From: Bifidobacterium ruminantium DSM 6489
Lineage (GTDB): Bacteria > Actinomycetota > Actinomycetes > Actinomycetales > Bifidobacteriaceae
Direction of reading: 5' to 3'
Assembly: GCF_000770925.1 (NCBI RefSeq)
Contig: NZ_JDTK01000014.1
Coordinates: 1 to 52,542 of the forward strand
Length of the DNA: 52,542 nt
Below, piece after piece: positions 17,728 through 25,083 of the stretch (positions are counted from its first letter, which is position 1; the number at the start of each line of letters is the position of its first letter). Made by a program: the position numbers and the translations under genes. The notes under the pieces are model-generated. The model did not search any database. It was given only the letters and a program-made list of their open reading frames with translations, and was not told the DNA's origin.

Positions 17728-18999
17728 TCACTGGAAGTGGCTCGACAGCGCGTCGAGCGCGGACGTTTGGATGACGATTTTGCCAGGTTTAATCTGGTAG
17801 TCGAAGGGGATGGGGTTGCAGCCGCCTTTGAAGCCGATGGTGGCGAGGTTGATGGCCACATCGCACTTCTTGCAGATGATTTTGCCGTCCTTCTCGTAGT
17901 AGCCGGCGTCGCCGCAGTTGTCGCACGCGTCAAGGCCGACGCCGTACGCGCCGCCGTTCTTCTTGATGATGATGAAGCGCATGACGGTGCCGTCCTTCGC
18001 CTTGTATTGGAAGCGATGCAGATGGCCGTCGGAAACCTGGCTGAATTTGATGGTGGCCACGCCGTCGGCGAGCGAATACTCCTCCGGCGGGGAAAGGGTG
18101 ACGACTTTCTGCGTCTGTGCGACGCCGTACGTCAGGGCCACGGTGACGCCGATCATGGCAACGAGGCTGAACGCTCCGGCCGCTTTCGCACGGCGGCGGA
18201 AGGCGATGTGCGTGCGCGCGATGGCTTCGTTGGCGCCGGTGGGCTTGACTTTGAAGCCCATGACGATGCTGGCGATTGCGGGGATGACGAACACCAGCGC
18301 CATGGCGATGGTCATGTCCCGCTGATGGTTGATGCCCCATACAAGCGCCAGGAAGGCGGCGGTCGGGAAGCTGACGATGCGTTTGGATTGGAGGATCTGC
18401 GCAAGGTCGGTGAAATGCTGTGCGAACAACAGAGCGACCAGCAGCAGCACCGCCGTGGTGAACGACCAGCGTACGGCGGTGGAACGCATTGTACGGAATA
18501 TCAGCGCCGCGATGATCGCGACGGCGGCGCCCAGCGCGAAGCCGAGCGCGCGCAGCAGCATGTCGGAAGTGAAGATCGGATCGCCGGGCTCGACGAAAAT
18601 CGTCAATCGCAGAATCACGTCGGGCAGCGCGCGGAAGGTGGTGGCGGCGATCGCCAGCGCGGCCACGAGATTCGCAACGTCCAGCAATGCGCGGTGGCGA
18701 TGCCAGTCGGTAGTGATGCGACGGGCGAGGATGACGACGACGAACACGGCCACGTCGAAGACGACGCAGCACCACAAGGTCGGATAGTTGACGAACGTGC
18801 GCTGCGTGATGACGGCCGTGGCACGCAAGGCGGCGAAGACGATGGCACCGGCGAATCCGACAACGAAGCCGGCCAGTCTCCAATACGCGCTCAACGGCTT
18901 ATCCCGTCCCTCACCGACGGTGAGCATGACGTTCAGTGCCATGACGAGCAGAGCGGGCGCCAACACGCCCTGCAACACCGTCACAAACTGCAGCAGCAT
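17728..18999 (-). CDS. DUF2318-type membrane protein with C-terminal CxxC pairs (iron uptake)
   Basis: 423 residues from ATG 18999 (GAAAGGATTTTGGG upstream); an upstream in-frame start at 19041 is less likely. About nine membrane helices (roughly 1-300) are followed by an outer domain of about 120 residues. This ends with two cysteine pairs, CDNC at about 359-362 and CKKC at about 376-379, plus Cys 394. The family occurs next to FTR1 and P19 in Campylobacter and E. coli FetMP loci, where it is thought to bind a metal or Fe-S centre and pass electrons. In B. breve a protein of this kind belongs to the BfeUOB ferrous uptake system. Confidence 0.88.
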   Translation of the reverse strand: MLLQFVTVLQGVLAPALLVMALNVMLTVGEGRDKPLSAYWRLAGFVVGFAGAIVFAALRATAVITQRTFVNYPTLWCCVVFDVAVFVVVILARRITTDWHRHRALLDVANLVAALAIAATTFRALPDVILRLTIFVEPGDPIFTSDMLLRALGFALGAAVAIIAALIFRTMRSTAVRWSFTTAVLLLVALLFAQHFTDLAQILQSKRIVSFPTAAFLALVWGINHQRDMTIAMALVFVIPAIASIVMGFKVKPTGANEAIARTHIAFRRRAKAAGAFSLVAMIGVTVALTYGVAQTQKVVTLSPPEEYSLADGVATIKFSQVSDGHLHRFQYKAKDGTVMRFIIIKKNGGAYGVGLDACDNCGDAGYYEKDGKIICKKCDVAINLATIGFKGGCNPIPFDYQIKPGKIVIQTSALDALSSHFQ

Positions 19000-19027
19000 C
19001 CCAAAATCCTTTCGTCCCTCCCCAACC

Positions 19028-19072
19028 CGAGGAGTTCCCAATCATCCCTCCCCCAAAATCGAGGAGTTCCCA
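19028..19072. repeat. Two 13-bp direct repeats in the P19-DUF2318 intergenic gap
   Basis: CGAGGAGTTCCCA occurs at 19028-19040 and again at 19060-19072, 32 bp apart, upstream of the DUF2318 gene start at 18999. That is three helical turns, so a dimeric protein site is possible, but nothing else supports it. Confidence 0.5.
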
Positions 19073-19126
19073 GCCTTTCCACCCTGCAATCGCAAGGAAT
19101 AAGTCGCTCCCTTAAAACGCGAGAGA

Positions 19127-19205
19127 GCGGCCGCGCCGTATGTTGCTCGACCGTAAGCTTGGCCGAACGGCCTTGAGTGTGTCGAGCAACATATGGCGCG
19201 GCCGC
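19127..19205. terminator. 24-bp inverted repeat between the P19 and DUF2318 genes (attenuator)
   Basis: GCGGCCGCGCCGTATGTTGC plus TCGA at 19127-19150 pairs with its inverse at 19182-19205, with a single G-T wobble and a 31-nt loop that itself can fold (GGCCGAACGGCC). It sits 27 bp after the P19 stop and about 130 bp before the next start. No long T run follows on the minus strand, so partial termination, mRNA processing or 3'-end protection are all possible. Confidence 0.7.
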
Positions 19206-19231
19206 GAACGGCAACCATTACAAGGAGCGAA

Positions 19232-19900
19232 TCACCATTCCTGCGGCGTGTAGTTCCAGTCCGGGAAGGTGACCTCGATCGGTTCCGTCCAGAAGCGTCC
19301 CTTCACACCCGTCTCCGGATCGACGTGCAGCATCCAGCCCTTCTTCTCCGGGGATTCGATCTTCAGCACGAGCTTGTAGGCACCGGCCTTGTCGAGCTTG
19401 ACGTTGGCACCGTAGTGCGGGCCGTCGGAAGCGTTCATCTGCATGAAAGTGCCGGAGCCGACGGACTTGTTGGAGGTCTTGTCGATGATGTCGTAGTTGA
19501 CGGTGAGGTCCGGCACGAAGTCGCCCTTGCCGTAGCCGAGTTCGGTGCCCTTCTTGTTGGCGTGGATGTCGGCTTCGAGGTGGAAGCTCGCATCGGCGGC
19601 CTTGAGGCCCATGCCGGACGGTTCCATGTCGATGGGCTGGAAGTACACGGCGTTGACGGTCAGCGGGCCGACTTCCTGGTCGGAATGCTTCTCGTCGACC
19701 TGGATCTCCTCGAATCCGGCGCCGGAATCGTCGGAACTGGAATCGTCGGCGGCCTTGGTGTCCTTCGCCGTGTCCGACGTGGACGTGCTGGACTTGTCCG
19801 ACGAGGCGGCGTTGTCGGAGCCGCCGCATGCGGACAGGGAGAAGGCCATGGAGCCGGCCAGCAGGACGCCGAGCAGAGCGGCGATCTTCTTATTCTTCAT
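19232..19900 (-). CDS. P19/Tp34-family iron-binding lipoprotein
   Basis: 222 residues; AAGGAAAGAG precedes the ATG. Signal peptide with lipobox FSLSACG (Cys at about 25), a Ser/Thr/Asp/Lys linker to about 65, then the P19 domain. The domain keeps the family landmarks: EVGPLTVNAVYFQPIDMEP, FHLEADIHA, FVPDLTVNYDI, and FMQMNASDGPHYGANV, which contain the Met, Glu and His residues that form the Cu/Fe site in P19 (M in IDMEP, H and E in FHLEADIHA, H in GPHYG). P19 works with FTR1 in high-affinity ferrous iron uptake. It lies 73 bp downstream of the FTR1 gene, in the same operon. Confidence 0.9.
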   Translation of the reverse strand: MKNKKIAALLGVLLAGSMAFSLSACGGSDNAASSDKSSTSTSDTAKDTKAADDSSSDDSGAGFEEIQVDEKHSDQEVGPLTVNAVYFQPIDMEPSGMGLKAADASFHLEADIHANKKGTELGYGKGDFVPDLTVNYDIIDKTSNKSVGSGTFMQMNASDGPHYGANVKLDKAGAYKLVLKIESPEKKGWMLHVDPETGVKGRFWTEPIEVTFPDWNYTPQEW

Positions 19901-19973
19901 TTCTCTTTCCTTCTGTGTTGTCGGATGGTGAGGAAAAATTTTGGAAATATGTTGCGATTGCGAATCGCCATTG

Positions 19974-21782
19974 TCAGGCGTGCGCCGCGCCCGTATCGCC
20001 CGTATCGGCCGCCGTACGCAGTCTGCGTTTGCGCGCGAAGCCGACGATGAACAGCGCTATCACTGCGATGGCGGCGATGGCTTGGGCGGCAAGGCATTCG
20101 ACGTACGGATACAGGCCGATCCAGTCGTTCGTCGGTACGCTCGACAGATAGTGGCCGTCGATGAGGTCGCCTTCGATGAGCGCATGGATGCCGCCACCGG
20201 CGAAGATGACCACGAGCACGGCCATCAGGATCGAGGTGACGAGGAAGAACAGGCCGATGGGGATCTTCACGGAGGTGAAGCGCAGCACGAGGAAGATGAT
20301 CAGCAGCACTACGGCCGCGGCGATGCCGCCGATCCACATGCCTTGCGAATCCTGGCTCATGGAGTAGATGGATTCGTAGAAGATCACGGTTTCGGCGCCT
20401 TCACGGAATACTGCGAGGAAGCTCAGCATGGCGAGCGAGACGACCATGCCCAGGCTCACGCCTTCGCCAGCCGCCACCTTGCCTTGCGCGTCGGCCACGG
20501 CGGACTCGGTTTTGGTGCGGATGTAGCGGTTCCAGGCTTCCACGGAGCTCTTGTTGAGCATCCAGTTGCTGGTCCACAGCAGCATGAGCATGGCGATGAG
20601 CGCGCATACGCCTTCGGAGATTTCCTGGATCGGACCGGAGCCGCCGAACAGGAAGGTGAAGAGCACGGCAATCAGTCCGGAGCCGGCGAGTCCGGCGAGC
20701 ACGCCGAGATAAATCCACTTGGTGAAACGCTGGTTGCCGGATTTGACGAGGTAGGCCACGACGGCGGCCACGACCAGCAGCGCTTCGAGACCTTCGCGGA
20801 TGAGGATGAGGAACGCCTGCCCGGCAGAGCTGGTGACGGCTTTGGTGAAGCCGTTGACGTTGCCGGACGCGCCACCGTCGAGGGTGGCGGCGTCTTCGAC
20901 GAGCCAGCTCTTAAGGTCGTCGACGAGTTTCTTAATCTGCTTCTGGGATCCGCCGTCACGCATGGTCTTGCGGGTCATTTTGAACTGGTATTCGACTTGA
21001 GAGACGCGGTTGCCGGAGATGGCGTTCATGACGTTCTTTTCGAAGCCGAGCTTTTCGTAGTACTGGTAGTACGCGTTGTTGACGAGGCTGGAGCCTTCTG
21101 CACCCTTGCCGGAGACGGCGGCCTTGTACGCCTTGTCGAGGATGACGTTCATTTCCTTGGCCACGTCGCTCCACGTGCGGTCGCCTTTGCCTTTGGAGGA
21201 GTTCTTCTTGGCGGCGTCGAGCTTCTTGCGCTCGGCAGCGGTCTGCTCGGCGCGCTGCTTCGCGTACGTTTTCGGATTGGCGAGGTTCGCGTTGCCGTCG
21301 AGCGTCTGCGCAGTCGAGGCGAGGTCGGCGTTCAGCGTGGCGATTTTGCCGGAGATGGCGTCACCCTGCCCCTGCTGGTAGGCGATCCCTTCCAAGTCGG
21401 TGAACTGCTTGAGCAGTTCGGCCTGTTTGTCGGCGGAGATGGTGTCGTTGACGGCCTTCGAGAAGTTGGACGCGTCGTAGCCGATCCAATGCGCGGTCTG
21501 GAAGTCGGTGCCGGCCTGGCCGTAGTTGCCGTCACGGTAATCCCGTTCGGCGGTGTCGAGCTGTTCGGCGATGTTGTCCGCCACGGCGGTCCAGGAATCG
21601 AAATCCGTCTGGCTGTCATCGGCGGCGGACGCCTGCCGCGGCATCGCGGTGCCGGCGAACAGCGTGGCGAGCGCGATCATCAGCGCGGCGACGAGCGTGA
21701 CGAGACGGCCGGAAGCCGAGACGCGCGAATCGCACGAATCGTAGGAACCGGCTGCGTGGCGCTGCGCGACGCGAGATGACAT
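19974..21782 (-). CDS. FTR1-family iron permease
   Basis: 602 residues from ATG 21782 (GAAAGG upstream); in-frame codons up to 21890 lack a good site. A signal peptide (about 20-55) is followed by a large extracellular domain (to about 300), as in bacterial FTR1 proteins with an N-terminal helical domain. The C-terminal half has seven membrane helices with two REXXE iron-binding motifs, REGLE at about 330 and REGAE at about 461, both needed for iron permeation in the family. A basic tail (ARKRRLR) ends the helices. It opens the P19-type operon of seven genes. The promoter must lie in the repeat-rich gap 21783-22896. The B. breve counterpart is called BfeU. Confidence 0.93.
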   Translation of the reverse strand: MSSRVAQRHAAGSYDSCDSRVSASGRLVTLVAALMIALATLFAGTAMPRQASAADDSQTDFDSWTAVADNIAEQLDTAERDYRDGNYGQAGTDFQTAHWIGYDASNFSKAVNDTISADKQAELLKQFTDLEGIAYQQGQGDAISGKIATLNADLASTAQTLDGNANLANPKTYAKQRAEQTAAERKKLDAAKKNSSKGKGDRTWSDVAKEMNVILDKAYKAAVSGKGAEGSSLVNNAYYQYYEKLGFEKNVMNAISGNRVSQVEYQFKMTRKTMRDGGSQKQIKKLVDDLKSWLVEDAATLDGGASGNVNGFTKAVTSSAGQAFLILIREGLEALLVVAAVVAYLVKSGNQRFTKWIYLGVLAGLAGSGLIAVLFTFLFGGSGPIQEISEGVCALIAMLMLLWTSNWMLNKSSVEAWNRYIRTKTESAVADAQGKVAAGEGVSLGMVVSLAMLSFLAVFREGAETVIFYESIYSMSQDSQGMWIGGIAAAVVLLIIFLVLRFTSVKIPIGLFFLVTSILMAVLVVIFAGGGIHALIEGDLIDGHYLSSVPTNDWIGLYPYVECLAAQAIAAIAVIALFIVGFARKRRLRTAADTGDTGAAHA

Positions 21783-22064
21783 GGGTCGAACCTTTCTTCC
21801 GCAAATCTTTTCGGCGCGCTTTTCCCCGACGTGCCCGACGTACGAAGCGCGCATCGGAAGCCAAGATAGAACGAAACTTTTTTGAATCACAGTCTTGATT
21901 TTTGATTGGTCTTGTTGTATCGCGCATGGAAAAACGTCGGAATTCCGCCGTTTTTATTTTTCCCGTCTTCCGCGTGTCGTCTCACATTGTGACGCTCACC
22001 GCCGTTCCGCAACACCCCCGTCCGCCCGAAACGTGAAGCGAACTCCATGCCAAAGCGTCGGTTT

Positions 22065-22109
22065 GTATAATCGCGACTTGTATAGTCACGATTAGTATAA
22101 TCGTAACTA
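22065..22109 (+). repeat. Three 15-bp tandem repeats with -10-like boxes upstream of the iron operon
   Basis: GTATAATCGCGACTT (22065-22079), GTATAGTCACGATTA (22080-22094) and GTATAATCGTAACTA (22095-22109) follow without gap. TATAAT occurs at 22066 and 22096 on the plus strand. Flanking TTTG and CAAA make the outer ends palindromic. It could be a regulator site for the divergent promoters. The remainder of 21783-22060 shows no gene. Confidence 0.6.
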
Positions 22110-22168
22110 TACAAAGCTACGGGGGTATCAAAATAAGGCGATGCCTCATGCCACACCCACGAAAAAAC

Positions 22169-22360
22169 ATCTCGCTTATGAGTGGCGGATTTGGCAGGGT
22201 GACAGTTGGTATCTCACTTATAGATGGCGGCCCCTTTGCGAGATACAAGGGTTAGAGGGGCGAAAAGATGCCCCCTAGGTTCGTTTCTCCGCCGAGACCC
22301 GCCATCTATAAGCGAGATAGCACCGGGCGAGCCCCGGAATCCGCCATCTATAAGCGAGAT
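22169..22360. repeat. Phased repeat array, family C (2 direct + 2 inverted copies, 42-bp period)
   Basis: The core ATCTCGCTTATGAGTGGCGG starts at 22169 and recurs as ATCTCACTTATAGATGGCGG at 22211. The inverse CCGCCATCTATAAGCGAGAT starts at 22299 and 22341. Both spacings are exactly 42 bp. The 22-bp linkers differ. A partial inverse (GCGAGAT) at 22238 lies between the halves. The two halves could fold into a large hairpin. Confidence 0.88.
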
Positions 22361-22385
22361 ACACGTCTCAATTGGCTCAACCGTT

Positions 22386-22550
22386 TCAATCACCCAACAG
22401 CCAATCAATGGCATTGACAATGCGGATACCATCCTCGGTGACGCCCGCGCTGAACTGGTCAAGCGTGATGACCATGCGGGGAAATGCGTCGGACAGCTCC
22501 CGTCTGCGCGTCTGCTCCTCCAGAAAATGTGAAGTATACTTTACATTTTC
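22386..22550 (-). pseudogene. C-terminal remnant of an AAA ATPase (DUF4143/AAA_14-like)
   Basis: On the minus strand an open stretch of about 55 codons ends at the TGA at 22386-22388. Its last residues, DAFPRMVITLDQFSAGVTED then GIRIVNAIDWLLGD, match the C-terminus common in AAA_14/DUF4143-type ATPases (a FPK..ITLD..... GI..IN..DWLL pattern). An in-frame TAA lies at about 22558, and the Walker motifs and the rest of the protein are absent, so only the tail survives. It is bracketed by family C, D and E repeats. An intact member of the family is at 43322. Family assignment is from memory of the motif. Confidence 0.6.
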
Positions 22551-22585
22551 TGAATTTTAAGGCCGAATGTGAAGTATACTTTACG
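22521..22585. repeat. Palindromic repeat, family E (2 copies, 40 bp apart)
   Basis: A 32-bp palindrome at 22521-22552 (CAGAAAATGTGAAGTATAC and its inverse with one mismatched pair) is followed by a second core, GTGAAGTATACTTTAC, at 22569-22584. Centres (AGTATACT) are 40 bp apart. Placed at the 5' edge of the ATPase remnant, it might have been the operator or repeat tract of that gene. No gene is supported in 22590-22656. Confidence 0.7.
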
Positions 22586-22656
22586 TTTTTCGTCAACAGT
22601 AAGCTCACTGCTCCAGCATGGCGAGCACCTTACGCTCGTTGTAGAAGGCGAAACCC

Positions 22657-22838
22657 GCTATGTGTGGCAGATTCCCGCATGTGCGGAAAGTGATATGCGC
22701 TATGTGTGGCAGATTCCCTTGGGCGAACGCGCTTAGAGGGTATCATTCCCACCCCCTAAGCATGAGCTTCGCCGAGACAAATGCCACATATAGCGCAAAT
22801 CATTTTCGCGGACACCAGGAATCTGCCACATATAGCGC
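22657..22838. repeat. Phased repeat array, family D (2 direct + 2 inverted copies, 42-bp period)
   Basis: GCTATGTGTGGCAGATTCCC starts at 22657 and 22699. The inverse core TGCCACATATAGCGC starts at 22782 and 22824. Both spacings are exactly 42 bp, and linkers are unrelated in sequence. The layout is the same as family C, on the other side of the ATPase remnant. A solitary copy lies at 34621-34639. Confidence 0.88.
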
Positions 22839-22896
22839 ATATCAGGTTGCCCAGGCACGAACTCCGCCAAGCCGGGCACGCGCTAGCATCGTGGGT

Positions 22897-23919
22897 ATGG
22901 ATTCCCTCGCACCGCTCGCGCATCGCATGCCGTACACCGCCGCGTTCCCCAAGGCGCTCGGCACGGGGCTGCTGATTTCGACGCCTCGCCCAATCGCCCT
23001 GGAACTGTGCGCCGAAATAGGACGATTCATCGACGAATACGAGCATGTGCTTTCGCGATTCCGCGCCGATTCACTGGTTGCGCGCATTGGCAACGCCGAG
23101 CACGGCGGGCATTTCGATTTTCCCGATTGGGCCGGTCCGCTGTTCGATTTGTACGACGCGCTGCACACCGCCACGCGCGGCGCGATCGACCCGTGCGTGG
23201 GCGAGGATCTGATTCTCCTCGGCTACGATCCCGCGTTGAGTTTCACCGTTGAAGCCGGCGCCGGCGAGTGCCTGGGCGCGCTGCACGGTCGGGCCGTATG
23301 GGGTCGGGATGTGGTTCGTTCGGGTGGTACGACGTTGGTCACGCGCGGCCCGGTTCATATGGATTTCGGCGCGTGCGGCAAAGGCTATCTGGTTGATTCG
23401 CTGGGCGGATTGCTCACCGATTCGGCCAAGGCGCCCGGCTCCGCGCATCAGCCCGCCACCTCGGGCGGCAAGCGCAAAAGCGCCGGCCCGGAATTTGTGA
23501 TCGATGCGGGCGGCGATCTGCTGGTGCGCACGAACAAGCCGATTCGTGTGGCGCTTGAGGATCCGGACGATCCGTCCCGCGCGGTTGGCGTCGCGCGGAT
23601 CAGCGATGGCGCGTTCTGCGCGAGCGCGCCCAGCCGTCGCCATTGGGAGGTGGCGGTCAGCGAGCAAACGCATCTGGCGATCCACCACCTGCTCAACGCC
23701 ATCGACGGCCTGCCCGTGCAGCAGACGGAGGCCACCTGGGTTGCGGTGCGATCCGCGTCGTTTGGCGGCTATCCGACTGCGGTGGCGGACGGGTTGGCTA
23801 CGGCGCTGTTCGTTGCGGATCCGAACGAGCTGAGCAGCACTTTCGCTTTCGATTGCGCCACGTTGGACGTCGACCGTCACGCCACCATCAGTGCCGGTTT
23901 CCCCGGCCGCTTCTTCTGA
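22897..23919 (+). CDS. apbE: FAD:protein FMN transferase, ApbE family
   Basis: 340 residues from ATG 22897; GTG at 22891 in the same frame is an alternative, and the ribosome binding site is weak. ApbE uses FAD to attach FMN to Thr/Ser of target flavoproteins. Family features are present: the SRF-RADS-type motif EHVLSRFRADSLVAR at about 49-63, DPCVGEDLILLGYD, MDFGACGKGYLVDSLGGLL (the normal form is DLGGIAKGY...D) near 155, the GGD motif in VIDAGGDLLV, and ADGLATALFV near the end. There is no signal peptide or lipobox, unlike many ApbE proteins, so secretion is uncertain. The only likely target in the window is the FMN-binding lipoprotein at 13409. Confidence 0.88.
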   Translation: MDSLAPLAHRMPYTAAFPKALGTGLLISTPRPIALELCAEIGRFIDEYEHVLSRFRADSLVARIGNAEHGGHFDFPDWAGPLFDLYDALHTATRGAIDPCVGEDLILLGYDPALSFTVEAGAGECLGALHGRAVWGRDVVRSGGTTLVTRGPVHMDFGACGKGYLVDSLGGLLTDSAKAPGSAHQPATSGGKRKSAGPEFVIDAGGDLLVRTNKPIRVALEDPDDPSRAVGVARISDGAFCASAPSRRHWEVAVSEQTHLAIHHLLNAIDGLPVQQTEATWVAVRSASFGGYPTAVADGLATALFVADPNELSSTFAFDCATLDVDRHATISAGFPGRFF

Positions 23920-23932
23920 TTTCCAACAGAAC

Positions 23933-24913
23933 TCACGGAATGAGGTTGCCGGCGGCCACGTACAGGTCCCACCAATCCTGCTTGTCGAGGTCGATGTCCG
24001 CGCCGTCGAGCATTTCGCCCAGTCGGGTGGGGTTCATCGAGCCGAGCACGATCTGAATCTTCGCCGGATGCCTGAGCACCCATGCGGTGGCGATGGCGTT
24101 GGCGCTCACACCGTACTTGGCGGCCTTTTCGTCCAGCGCCTTGTTCAACTCCGGGAAGTGCTCGTTGCCTACGAACGGGACGTATTCCGTGCCGGACTGG
24201 AACGGGCTCCATGCCTGGATGGTCATGTGGCGCAGTCGCGAGTAGGACAGCAGTCCGTCCGAATGGTTGACCACGACCATGCCTTCGGCGCCGGAATTGG
24301 TCATCAGCTCGTCGCTGACCATCTGCGCGTGCATCAGACCGAACTGCAGCTGGTTCGCCTCGAGCCTCATGGCCGGGTCGTCTCCGAGCCAGGATTGCAG
24401 CAGTTCCGCCTGCCACGGGTTCACGTTGCTCACGCCGAAGTGACGCACTTTGCCCGCCTTGTGCAGGGTAGTGAACGCTTCGACGATCTCCTCGGCCTCC
24501 ATCAGAGTGTCAGGCCTGTGCAGGAGCGCGAAGTCCACGTAATCGGTGCCGAGCGCCTCCAGTTCCTCGTCGAGTCGCGTGATGAGGTGCTTCGCGGAGA
24601 AGTCGTAGCGGGTGGCGTGCACGTTGTTCGAGTCGCTGAAGTCGATGTTGATGCCGAACTTCGTCTGCAGGAAGATGTCCTCGCGCTTGAGCCCGGCGTC
24701 CTTCCACGCGCGGCCGAGCACACGCGAGCTGGCATGGTCGCGGTTGACGTTGAATCCGTAGATGTCCGCCGTGTCGAAGAAATTGACTCCATGCTCGGCG
24801 GCCGTGCGCACGACTTCCGCCGCCGCGTCCGCGTCCAGCGCGTCCATGCGCATCACGCCTAACGCCGCTTGCGATGCGACCACTGCCGATTTGCCGATTT
24901 CGATGCTTTTCAT
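23933..24913 (-). CDS. Aldo/keto reductase (YdhF-like)
   Basis: 326 residues; AAAGTGGGCGG lies before the ATG. NADPH-dependent oxidoreductase with the TIM-barrel motifs of the AKR family. The catalytic tetrad is visible: Asp and Tyr in FFDTADIYG (about 46-54), Lys in TKFG (about 85), and His in LLHRPD (about 131). NVNPWQAELLQ and VLGSMNPTRLGEML, which line the coenzyme pocket, are also conserved. Closest in pattern to E. coli YdhF. It ends 13 bp from the convergent apbE stop and is transcribed from a promoter next to the 18-bp palindrome at 24944. The substrate is unknown. Confidence 0.9.
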   Translation of the reverse strand: MKSIEIGKSAVVASQAALGVMRMDALDADAAAEVVRTAAEHGVNFFDTADIYGFNVNRDHASSRVLGRAWKDAGLKREDIFLQTKFGINIDFSDSNNVHATRYDFSAKHLITRLDEELEALGTDYVDFALLHRPDTLMEAEEIVEAFTTLHKAGKVRHFGVSNVNPWQAELLQSWLGDDPAMRLEANQLQFGLMHAQMVSDELMTNSGAEGMVVVNHSDGLLSYSRLRHMTIQAWSPFQSGTEYVPFVGNEHFPELNKALDEKAAKYGVSANAIATAWVLRHPAKIQIVLGSMNPTRLGEMLDGADIDLDKQDWWDLYVAAGNLIP

Positions 24914-24943
24914 GACCGCCCACTTTCTTTGTGATTTTCAAAT

Positions 24944-24961
24944 ACGTCAATCGATTGACGT
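24944..24961. promoter_or_regulatory. 18-bp perfect palindrome upstream of the aldo/keto reductase gene
   Basis: ACGTCAATCGATTGACGT is perfectly self-complementary and lies 31-48 bp before the start codon at 24913. On the minus strand it contains TTGACG, a plausible -35. An operator for an unlinked regulator is likely. No regulator gene adjoins it. Confidence 0.6.
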
Positions 24962-25028
24962 CAGTCACCTCAATGGTAAATCCGCCGTCCCGTCAGCGCA
25001 ACACAATAAAAATGCCGAAGCCAAAACG

Positions 25029-25063
25029 CAAAAATCCGGAGGGGTGGTCCCTCCGGATTTTTT
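25029..25063 (-). terminator. Rho-independent terminator of the ABC exporter operon
   Basis: AATCCGGAGGG at 25033-25043 pairs with CCCTCCGGATT at 25049-25059 around a 5-nt loop, with A/T runs on both sides. It lies 21 bp after the exporter stop at 25084. Confidence 0.88.
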
Positions 25064-25083
25064 AGCGAGTCAGTACGCCAACC

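Noticed and set aside
16342..19176. Long open frame of more than 900 codons on the plus strand opposite the iron operon
   Set aside because: It is the antisense shadow of three well recognised genes, caused by high GC at the third codon position; its translation is dominated by Arg, His, Asp and Gly and matches no family.
19941..21779. 612-codon plus-strand open frame over the FTR1 gene
   Set aside because: Antisense of a gene with clear REXXE motifs and membrane helices; not coding.
22590..22656. Short minus-strand open stretch ending GFAFYNERKVLAMLEQ
   Set aside because: It reads like a protein tail and could be a gene remnant, but about 18 codons between repeats are too little to assign.
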